A stretch of 22,192 nt of DNA, from positions 1-22,192 of IMG/VR virus record IMGVR_UViG_3300025151_000340, one strand, 5' to 3'. Positions within the stretch are counted from its first letter, which is position 1; each line of letters starts with the position of its first letter. The translations under genes and the position numbers were made by a program. The stretch is from a virus. Shown in pieces: positions 1 through 6,227 of the stretch. The notes beneath the pieces were generated by a model, which saw only the letters and a program-made list of their open reading frames with translations, made no database searches and had not been told where the DNA came from.

Positions 1-597
1 TCTCAACTTCGCTAACATTTCTTGGTCGATTTCAACAGCAATTTCTTGTGCCAATGCCTGCATAATTTCTGCTTCAACATCAACACCGTGCATTGCGTTT
101 GCATCTTGAGCAGACTCAAAAGTCCATCTTGCTGATAGACGTCTTGATTTTGCTTCAACTGTTTGCTTCAAGATTTGGATAGACATTTTGCTACCTGCTG
201 TTCCTTCGCTGGCCGCAGTTGCGTCAGGTGACCCTGAGTATGCTGTTGCTAATGCGAAAGGACTAAGTGCTTCTTGTCCTGCTGTTACTGAGTCTTTAGA
301 CTCTGCGTATCTTACCCTTAATGTGTGGATTTGTCCTACTGGTCCACTCATTGGTTGCACACCAAGTAATTCGTTGGCGATCAATGAAGGCATAACCCTT
401 CTAATAAGAGGTAACATTACTTTGTTTAAAGAAGCGATGTTTCCACTCATTGTTGAACCTGCGGATGCGGCTTCTTGTAATTGAACTTTTGCGTTCTCAA
501 GAATAACGTCCATAGTGCTCTTTTTTGATCCGTTAAGGCCTTCTAGTAAGGCTTCCTTGGTTGCGGACCAATTTGATTCAAATAATGCTTCTGCCAT
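1..597 (-). CDS. 23: Major capsid protein gp23, N-terminal part (runs off left edge)
   Basis: This is the major head shell protein of T4-like phages; it forms the hexamers of the prohead and is cleaved by gp21 during maturation. Only the first 199 residues are inside the window. The translation begins MAEALFESNW and contains the conserved stretches LPLIRRVMPSLIANELLG (about residues 62-79), GPVGQIHTLRVRY (about 85-97) and, near the edge, VEAEIMQALAQEI followed by DQEM, all typical of gp23. The ATG at 597-595 follows an AGGAGA Shine-Dalgarno, and the gene starts 12 bases after the gp22 stop. A TAAATA string overlaps that stop, but initiation from it would cut into the ribosome binding site, so I do not call a private gp23 promoter. 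The identification is firm. Confidence 0.97.
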   Translation of the reverse strand, partial: MAEALFESNWSATKEALLEGLNGSKKSTMDVILENAKVQLQEAASAGSTMSGNIASLNKVMLPLIRRVMPSLIANELLGVQPMSGPVGQIHTLRVRYAESKDSVTAGQEALSPFALATAYSGSPDATAASEGTAGSKMSIQILKQTVEAKSRRLSARWTFESAQDANAMHGVDVEAEIMQALAQEIAVEIDQEMLAKLR

Positions 598-609
598 TAT
601 ATTCTCCTA

Positions 610-1740
610 TTATTTAAGTCCGGCTAGTTTTCTTAACTCATCGATCTCTACGACTGATGTGTCAACTTTTTCTTCATTGGTGGAGCCGGTCTGCCCGTCC
701 AACGATCTATTACCAGTGTGTTCTGATGTCACTGATTCATTGATGACTGCTTTCTTAGTTCTAACTGAAACTTCTTCGTTAATTACACTTGGAAGGTACT
801 TGTTAAATGATTCTTCAAGTTTTTCAGTTTTTACTGTTTCAAGCAGTTCAGTCATTAATTCTTTCTTGTCCTTGCTTAAAGGTGCAAGTAAGTCTGTCAT
901 GACTTGATTTCTGTTGGCTCTATCCTCAGAAATTCTAAGTTTAGATTCAACTAATTTTTTATCTTCTGCAATCTTCTCAGCATTTGCTTTGGCATTTTCA
1001 ACATCACCTTTCAGTGCTGTTAATTCTGCTCTAAGTTTTCTTACTTCAGTATTTTCATTTAAATATGAAGTTCCATACTCACTTGCCATTGCTTCGAAAA
1101 TTCTTCTGCCGAATTCGTTTTCACGAGCCTTAGTAATATCTTCTTTAAATTGAGAAACTTCGTTTTTCAATGCTGAAGATATGGTTGCTTCAACCTTATC
1201 TGCCGCTCTTCTAATAAATTCTTTTTTAGCATCTGCTAATTGTTCTCTTCCTTCACGGACTAACTGAACTTTCTTTTCAGCCAATTCACGTTTGTCTGCG
1301 TGGAATTCTTTAATTTCTTCTGCTACTGCGTCTAAAACAAAACTTTCAAGTTTAGCAAAGTTTTCACTTTGTAACTTTCTGTCTGCTTTTAACTCAGTAA
1401 CTTCGGATGCTAATGTTTCTGTGATGAACTTGTTAAGGACGCCAGCATGTTCGCTAACTGCCTTTTTATAGTTTACTCTTTCGGCTACAGTTGCCTTCTT
1501 ATCTTCAGCCAATTCTGCTAACTCGTCTTTGAGTGAATCTGTAATAAACTTGTCCATGGCTTCAACAATTTGTTGCTTGTCATGTTCAAATCTTTGAGCA
1601 AATTCTTCTCTAAGTTCTGCTGTTAGTTGTTCCTTGGCTTCAGCAAGGCGTGATTCCCATGCCTCTTGGATCTGTGACTTAGCATCTTCTGATAAGTTTC
1701 CAGATTCTAAAAGGTCATTAAATGTGGTTGTTTCCGCCAT
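610..1740 (-). CDS. 22: Prohead core scaffold protein gp22
   Basis: This is the main internal scaffold around which gp23 assembles; in T4 it is degraded by gp21 before DNA packaging. The 376 residues are almost wholly charged, predicted coiled coil (long runs rich in E, K, A, L from about residue 10 to 290), with a less ordered tail rich in S, T and E ending DELRKLAGLK. It lies between gp21 and gp23, as in T4. It is about 100 residues longer than T4 gp22 (269 aa), the extra length being coiled coil. The ATG at 1740 has a strong AGGAG 8-9 bases upstream and lies 10 bases after the gp21 stop. The call rests on position, composition and length class, because scaffold sequences diverge quickly. 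Confidence 0.9.
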   Translation of the reverse strand: MAETTTFNDLLESGNLSEDAKSQIQEAWESRLAEAKEQLTAELREEFAQRFEHDKQQIVEAMDKFITDSLKDELAELAEDKKATVAERVNYKKAVSEHAGVLNKFITETLASEVTELKADRKLQSENFAKLESFVLDAVAEEIKEFHADKRELAEKKVQLVREGREQLADAKKEFIRRAADKVEATISSALKNEVSQFKEDITKARENEFGRRIFEAMASEYGTSYLNENTEVRKLRAELTALKGDVENAKANAEKIAEDKKLVESKLRISEDRANRNQVMTDLLAPLSKDKKELMTELLETVKTEKLEESFNKYLPSVINEEVSVRTKKAVINESVTSEHTGNRSLDGQTGSTNEEKVDTSVVEIDELRKLAGLK

Positions 1741-1750
1741 TTGCTATCTC

Positions 1751-2377
1751 CTATTTGAGTTCTAATTCACGTATGAAGTTACCCATCATACGTGCAAGGT
1801 GTATTTCTGCTTTTTTGTCATGTGTAACGGACTTCGCCATCTCGTGGATAGCGGCACCGCCTTTCATATTAAATAAACTTTCATAGATCGCTTTAGGGTA
1901 GGCGTCTGGGGCACTTGGTTGTGCCACTATATCAACGGTTACTATGTCAAAATCACTAACTCTACCACTTTCATTAACATTACCACTACCTCGGCTACTT
2001 ACACCTAGTTTAGCACCGCCTTTTAGTAATGCTTCAGCAATCTTACCCATTGGAGTATCCAATAGTTTAAGTTTACCATATCCATTTGAGCCTTCGACTC
2101 TCATTTCTGATATCATATGACTGACACGATCTAAATTTATCTGTAATTCTGTCGGATGATCTAATTCGCCAAGTACAGTCTCCCCGCCATGTAGCCTTTT
2201 ACCAATTGATTCAACTGCTGTAACAATCTCATCTTTAGGATAAACTCTACCATTTTGGTTTTTTACTTCACCTTGAATGAATAGTCCGCTCATACACAAA
2301 TCTTTGCCATCATTACTAGATTCTACAATAATGTTAGCATTGTCTGGACCGTAATATTCAAATAACTGTCTTGCCAT
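1751..2377 (-). CDS. 21: Prohead core protease gp21
   Basis: This serine protease is packaged in the prohead, where it processes the scaffold and capsid proteins before being degraded. At 208 residues it matches T4 gp21 (212 aa). The likely catalytic His is H74 in GELDHPTEL, and the nucleophile is one of the serines in GVSSRGSG (S127/S128), in the conserved spacing of the prohead protease family. A downstream FDIVTVDIVAQPSAPDA stretch (about 143-159) is also family-typical. The start at 2377 follows AAGGAGAT. The gene lies between the acidic core protein and gp22, consistent with co-production of the protease and its substrates. Confidence 0.95.
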   Translation of the reverse strand: MARQLFEYYGPDNANIIVESSNDGKDLCMSGLFIQGEVKNQNGRVYPKDEIVTAVESIGKRLHGGETVLGELDHPTELQINLDRVSHMISEMRVEGSNGYGKLKLLDTPMGKIAEALLKGGAKLGVSSRGSGNVNESGRVSDFDIVTVDIVAQPSAPDAYPKAIYESLFNMKGGAAIHEMAKSVTHDKKAEIHLARMMGNFIRELELK

Positions 2378-2407
2378 CTTTAATCTCCTTAAAATAATTT
2401 AAGTTAA

Positions 2408-3274
2408 TTACTTAACTTTTCCTGCTATTGGACTTTCTGACTTCTCAGCACTTACTTTAGGTGCTGGGTGAGCCTTTGGCTCTTCGCCAATGTTGTCACT
2501 TGCTGGATTGTCCTTTGCTCCGCTGGCTTTTGATCCTTCGCCACCGTCACTACCAAAAAGTTCTTTTTCTGATGTTCCGAAACTTTCCTTCTTTGGGAAT
2601 TTTGGTGATGCTGTGTGATCGCCACTTGCGTCGTTTTTAGCACTTTGAGGTTTACTAAAAGTAGTTGCTTCTTCAACAACTTCTTCTTCAACTTCTTCGT
2701 CAAGGTCGATTTCTTCTTCAAAAGACTCCATTTCCATTTCGTCTTCTAAATCTGCTTCTGCGTCAGCAACTTCGTCGTCGCCTTCTTCGTCGCCCATTAA
2801 CTTTTCAAATTCTGCTTTTAATTCGTCTAGTTGTGCTTCAAGGTCGTCTACTCTATCTTCAACTTCCTCATCGCCTTCTTCTGACTCTTCTTCACCGTCA
2901 ATTTCCATTTCAGGTTCCATTTCGTCATCTTCTTCTTCATTAACGCCACTTTCGTCTGCGCCAACATTTGCTTCTATTTCGTCATAGAAGTCTTCACTTG
3001 GTGATCCGGCTACAGTTTCTTCAACAGGCTCTTCTTCTGATTCTTCAGCCTCTTCAACTGCTTCTTCTTCGGATTCTTCTGCTTCTTCAACTGTTTCTTC
3101 GGATGCTACTTCTTCTTCTATTGCTTCTTCTAAAGCATCTTCATCTAAAAGACTTTCGTAGATAGTTCTACTCTTCTCAACCATAAAACCATGTAATAGT
3201 TCTGAGGCTTTTTCTTCGTCTTCTGCTAAAAGATGTTCAAGAACTTGCTCTAGTACACTTTTGTTCTCTGACAT
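2408..3274 (-). CDS. Highly acidic prohead core protein, gp67/gp68-like
   Basis: This is a 288-residue protein with a helical N-terminus (LLAEDEEKASELLHGFMVEK followed by SRTIYESLLDED, about residues 16-47), a central domain of roughly 160 residues dominated by Glu and Asp, and a Ser/Lys/Pro-rich tail from about residue 205. The acidic part contains an imperfect repeat, VEEAEESEEE (about residues 60-80). T4 carries two small core proteins at this operon position, gp67 (80 aa, helical start then acidic tail) and gp68; the N-terminal plan here resembles gp67, so a prohead core role is inferred. It is much larger than either. The ATG at 3274 has AGGAGAG 5-6 bases upstream. The leucine-rich open frames on the opposite strand are only shadows of GAA/GAG repeats. 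Confidence 0.7.
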   Translation of the reverse strand: MSENKSVLEQVLEHLLAEDEEKASELLHGFMVEKSRTIYESLLDEDALEEAIEEEVASEETVEEAEESEEEAVEEAEESEEEPVEETVAGSPSEDFYDEIEANVGADESGVNEEEDDEMEPEMEIDGEEESEEGDEEVEDRVDDLEAQLDELKAEFEKLMGDEEGDDEVADAEADLEDEMEMESFEEEIDLDEEVEEEVVEEATTFSKPQSAKNDASGDHTASPKFPKKESFGTSEKELFGSDGGEGSKASGAKDNPASDNIGEEPKAHPAPKVSAEKSESPIAGKVK

Positions 3275-3330
3275 AGTAACTCTCCTATAATTTTTGTTAT
3301 ACCGATACTCGATTCGATATATCGTATTTT

Positions 3331-3338
3331 TATTTAAT
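3331..3338 (-). promoter_or_regulatory. Possible weak late promoter before acidic core gene
   Basis: On the minus strand the motif reads ATTAAATA, which shares TAAATA with the GATAAATA/CATAAATA elements elsewhere in the window but differs in the first bases. It would give a leader of about 50 bases before the ATG at 3274. It lies in the only gap of more than 100 bases inside the head operon (3275-3395), which otherwise holds AT-rich sequence with a CGATATATCG palindrome and short A/T inverted repeats. Confidence 0.3.
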
Positions 3339-3395
3339 ATAAATGTGCTGTTTTATTCTAAAAACGGTGTTTTTTGAAGGTGTTTTTGGTTATTT

Positions 3396-4214
3396 TTATA
3401 ATAACTGCCGTTTATACACTTCGTCTAGTATATGTTGTGCGTATATAGAGTGTGCGTATGGTGAGTTATGGTGGCTTACAGGATAATGTGTTGTTGTGTT
3501 GCCCGCCTCATCAATTATCTCTGGATTGAATTGAGCATAGTGTCCTGCGCCATTTTCCAAGTAATATTTATCAGGTACGAAGTCCCAGTTAAAACTGTCT
3601 ATATGGTGATGGTCCTCTATCAAACCCGTTTTATCAAACTCGGAATATTCAAAAGTATTAGGTGAAAATAAAAACGGTATTTTTCGTTCTAGTATACTTA
3701 AAAGACCGCTTTGTAAAACATAGTAATCGTTGTGTGCTTTTATGTTTTCATCAAATACATAATAAGCAAAGTCTTTTAATGCGTCTACTCTACTAGGGTC
3801 TATGTCCTGATAACGCCTTGCTTCTTGGCTTATAACAGTATAAATGCTGTCACACCATATCTGTGGATCGTATGTTTTACCATAGTTTATATGATGTTCG
3901 TGATCAAAGTGGTCCCAATCAAAGTCACCAAAGCATACTTGATCATAACCTTTGTTGTGATCGTAGTTGTTATCTAAGTCTTTGAGTATTTCAAATCGAT
4001 TAACGCCTGTAGCATTAATGATTAGTAGATCTGGATTGAGGTGTTTTAAAGCATAGTCTATTTGTAACCTTATACCAAAGTTACTCATTCCGCATCTTGC
4101 TAGATTAATATAATTATAGCCAAGTTTCCTTGCTACTAAAAAACCATATTCAAAATTAGGATATACTGGGTCTCGGCTACTCCAACTGCAACCGCAGACA
4201 ACTAGTGTCTTCAT
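3396..4214 (-). CDS. SGNH/GDSL-type hydrolase-like protein inserted in the head operon
   Basis: I choose the ATG at 4214 (MKTLVVCGCSWS...), giving 272 residues. The longer frame to 4280 would run through the preceding gene and adds a low-complexity, unrelated start. The N-terminus resembles SGNH hydrolase block I: a hydrophobic strand, then G-C-S-W-S at residues 8-12, with S10 in the place of the GDS nucleophile. GMSNFG (about 42-47) fits block II and INATGVNRFE (about 69-78) block III. A C-terminal HHNSPYAHSIYAQHI stretch could supply the block V His. Family members are mostly esterases or lipases, sometimes acting on glycans; the substrate here is unknown. There is no Shine-Dalgarno, and the start lies four bases after the previous stop, suggesting translational coupling. 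T4 has no such gene between portal and core, so it looks like an accessory insertion. Confidence 0.65.
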   Translation of the reverse strand: MKTLVVCGCSWSSRDPVYPNFEYGFLVARKLGYNYINLARCGMSNFGIRLQIDYALKHLNPDLLIINATGVNRFEILKDLDNNYDHNKGYDQVCFGDFDWDHFDHEHHINYGKTYDPQIWCDSIYTVISQEARRYQDIDPSRVDALKDFAYYVFDENIKAHNDYYVLQSGLLSILERKIPFLFSPNTFEYSEFDKTGLIEDHHHIDSFNWDFVPDKYYLENGAGHYAQFNPEIIDEAGNTTTHYPVSHHNSPYAHSIYAQHILDEVYKRQLL

Positions 4215-4218
4215 TGAT

Positions 4219-4434
4219 TTATAATAGGCCGCCGCCGCCCGAGTCGTCGCCTGCTGGCTTACGATACATTTGCTGGGCAAGTTTTTTATGCTTTTCTGAT
4301 TCTAGTTTTTTGAGTGCCCTGATCTTTCTCAGTTTACCTACTTCTTCTAAACTAAGCATTTTCTTTCTTGTATCAGTTTTATGACGTTGTTGAATTTCGT
4401 CATGTGCTGGTTCGTAAAATTCCATTATTTTCAT
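4219..4434 (-). CDS. Small basic protein downstream of portal (unknown function)
   Basis: This is a 71-residue protein with a predicted helical, strongly basic centre (LRKIRALKKLESEKHKKLAQ, about residues 35-54) and a Gly-rich end (GDDSGGGGLL). Its start overlaps the portal stop in a TAATG arrangement, so the two are probably translationally coupled; a second in-frame ATG lies three codons further on. The position right after gp20 suggests a head or prohead-core component, possibly interacting with DNA or the acidic core protein, but this is inference from charge and location only. I do not recognise a named T4 homologue. Confidence 0.7.
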   Translation of the reverse strand: MKIMEFYEPAHDEIQQRHKTDTRKKMLSLEEVGKLRKIRALKKLESEKHKKLAQQMYRKPAGDDSGGGGLL

Positions 4435-6155
4435 TATACTTCTGGGCCTCCTCCTAATGTATTTAGTTCATCTAGGCCTGCTTGAGCATCACTTCCGCCT
4501 AAATCGGCATCCATACCTGGTTCTGCCGCACCCATATCAACTGGCGCCATACTAACATCTGCCGCTGGTTGCGGTCTTACACCTACTTGTCGTAAATCAG
4601 ATGATGTAGTGTCTGCTGAAATATCATCAACGTCAACAGCATTTTCTTCTGCCCATAATGCCTCGTTCCTAGCAATTTCTTCTTCAGTTAAACCTAAGTA
4701 CTTCTTAAGTTTAAATTGTGTTGCTAAGTAAGGTATTCCTTCTAGTGCGCCAAACAGTTGTGTTCTTGCTTGATCTAATTCTAGTTCTCTGTAAGAACTA
4801 AAGTTTTGTGGGTCAGTAAATTTAATATCAAATAAACTGTTATCGATTTCTACACCACTTGCTCTAAGATAAACTTTAAACTCGTTGTTTAAACTTTTAA
4901 TAATCTGTCTTTGTAATCTTTCACAGTATTTGGCAAATCTATATTCTTGAATATATGCTACACCAACTTTACCATCGTTAAATGGTGCTGAACCATCATC
5001 AGGTCCAGTTGGCAAATAACTACTTGGTATTCTTAATCCTCTAATAAGTTTGTTATTAAAGAATTTTAAATCATCAATTTCACCTAAGTTATCACCGCCG
5101 GGTAGTGTGTCAACTTTACTACCTCTACCATCTGCCGTTTGAGCAAAGAAGTAATCTTCTAACATACTCATTGGATTGTAACTGCTGTCTGCTACGTTTT
5201 GCCCACCACCTGTTTTGTTCGGTATACGTTTTTGTTGTACTTCGTACTTAACACGTTCTAAGTATTGTTGTGCTTTGTGCGGTGGCATGTTACCTACGTC
5301 AATAAAGAACACACGTCTTTCTGGTGCTCTATGTACTCTGTAAATAATAATAGCATCTTCTAATAATTCTTTTTGTTTGAAAATCTTAAACACAGGATCT
5401 AAAATACTGTTACCAAAAGGCCATGTTGTTTCCATGCCTTCGCTCATGCTTATGTGTAAAACATGTTGTGCGTCAATTGGTACAGCATTATTGGCATCAG
5501 GGCCGTAACCTGAACTACTGCTTTTAAATCCTGAAGCGGCTTGTGGATTTGTGTAATCACTCATTATAGCACCTGATCCATATGGTCTCTGTGAGTTAGG
5601 TGATACACTTGTTGCCGCTAAATCTTTTAAATGTAAATCTAAATTCTTAATAAAGTATTGTTCAATTTTTTTACCGTTGCTTTCGTTAACTAAAACTTTT
5701 TCAACTTGGTATGGATCAACCCAGTATAGTTTTTTTGTTTCTGGGTCTCTAATGTAAATTTGATCTCCGTACTTAACTGTACTACGGAACATTTTAAATA
5801 CACGTCTTGGTAATTCGTTTAGTTTACACCATTTTTGTAAACTCTGTTGTATAACTTTAACTTCAGGTGAACTTGGCTTATCGTTGTACTTTACAAGAAA
5901 TGGCAGATTAGTGTCGTCGTCTTCCTGCGTACAAAACTCTGATATAATATCTAGTGCCGCATTAACTTCTAAATCTCTGTCCATTGCGTCATATTGATAA
6001 TAACGCATAATTCTATCTGGTGAACCTTGGTAGACTTCAGGCAACCAACTGCTATATCTACTAGCATACATGTCAGCACTACCTGACTTGTCGCCAGCAA
6101 CACCACTGGGTAGTGCACTGTTTTCTACTGGGTTAAAGTACTTTTTCCAACTCAT
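4434..6155 (-). CDS. 20: Portal vertex protein gp20
   Basis: This is the dodecameric portal at the unique head vertex: head assembly initiator, DNA entry channel and neck docking site. At 573 residues it is slightly longer than T4 gp20 (524 aa). Diagnostic stretches are YDAMDRDLEVNAALDIISEF (about 53-72), IYRVHRAPERRVFFIDVGNM (about 272-291), the NPMSMLEDYFF segment, then LPGGDNLGEIDDLKFFNNKL and RGLRIPSSYLPTG, all typical of T4-like portals and of the region used in environmental gp20 surveys. The C-terminal 60 residues are acidic and rich in Gly/Ala/Pro, probably disordered. The ATG at 6155 follows AGGAA and is preceded by a late promoter at 6184-6191, so this is the first gene of the head operon. 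Confidence 0.97.
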   Translation of the reverse strand: MSWKKYFNPVENSALPSGVAGDKSGSADMYASRYSSWLPEVYQGSPDRIMRYYQYDAMDRDLEVNAALDIISEFCTQEDDDTNLPFLVKYNDKPSSPEVKVIQQSLQKWCKLNELPRRVFKMFRSTVKYGDQIYIRDPETKKLYWVDPYQVEKVLVNESNGKKIEQYFIKNLDLHLKDLAATSVSPNSQRPYGSGAIMSDYTNPQAASGFKSSSSGYGPDANNAVPIDAQHVLHISMSEGMETTWPFGNSILDPVFKIFKQKELLEDAIIIYRVHRAPERRVFFIDVGNMPPHKAQQYLERVKYEVQQKRIPNKTGGGQNVADSSYNPMSMLEDYFFAQTADGRGSKVDTLPGGDNLGEIDDLKFFNNKLIRGLRIPSSYLPTGPDDGSAPFNDGKVGVAYIQEYRFAKYCERLQRQIIKSLNNEFKVYLRASGVEIDNSLFDIKFTDPQNFSSYRELELDQARTQLFGALEGIPYLATQFKLKKYLGLTEEEIARNEALWAEENAVDVDDISADTTSSDLRQVGVRPQPAADVSMAPVDMGAAEPGMDADLGGSDAQAGLDELNTLGGGPEV

Positions 6156-6183
6156 ATTAAATTCCTGAAGTTATATAATACTA

Positions 6184-6191
6184 TATTTATC
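6184..6191 (-). promoter_or_regulatory. Late promoter GATAAATA for the head operon
   Basis: The minus strand reads GATAAATA, one base from the T4 late consensus TATAAATA. By the T4 rule (five bases between motif and +1), transcription would start near 6178, giving a leader of about 23 bases that includes the AGGAA before the gp20 ATG. It lies in the 72-base gap between gp20 and the end of the tape-measure-like gene. Confidence 0.75.
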
Positions 6192-6227
6192 AGAATGTGT
6201 CAACCTGTGGGGTTTAATATTGATAGG

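Noticed and set aside
598-625. CTTAAATA before gp23 as a late promoter
   Set aside because: It overlaps the gp22 stop, has a mismatch in the second position, and the predicted start would fall inside the gp23 ribosome binding site.
2665-3165. Leucine-rich open frames on the plus strand opposite the acidic gene
   Set aside because: They are the complement of repeated GAA/GAG codons, have no ribosome sites and lie wholly inside a better supported gene.
3355-3395. A/T-rich inverted and direct repeats (GGTGTTTTT twice) as a terminator after the SGNH-like gene
   Set aside because: The stems are short and almost pure A-T, and the downstream head genes must be transcribed through this point unless they have their own promoter.
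4216-4223. TATAAATC just before the SGNH-like gene
   Set aside because: It ends only one base before the ATG, so transcription would begin inside the gene; the last base also departs from the motif.
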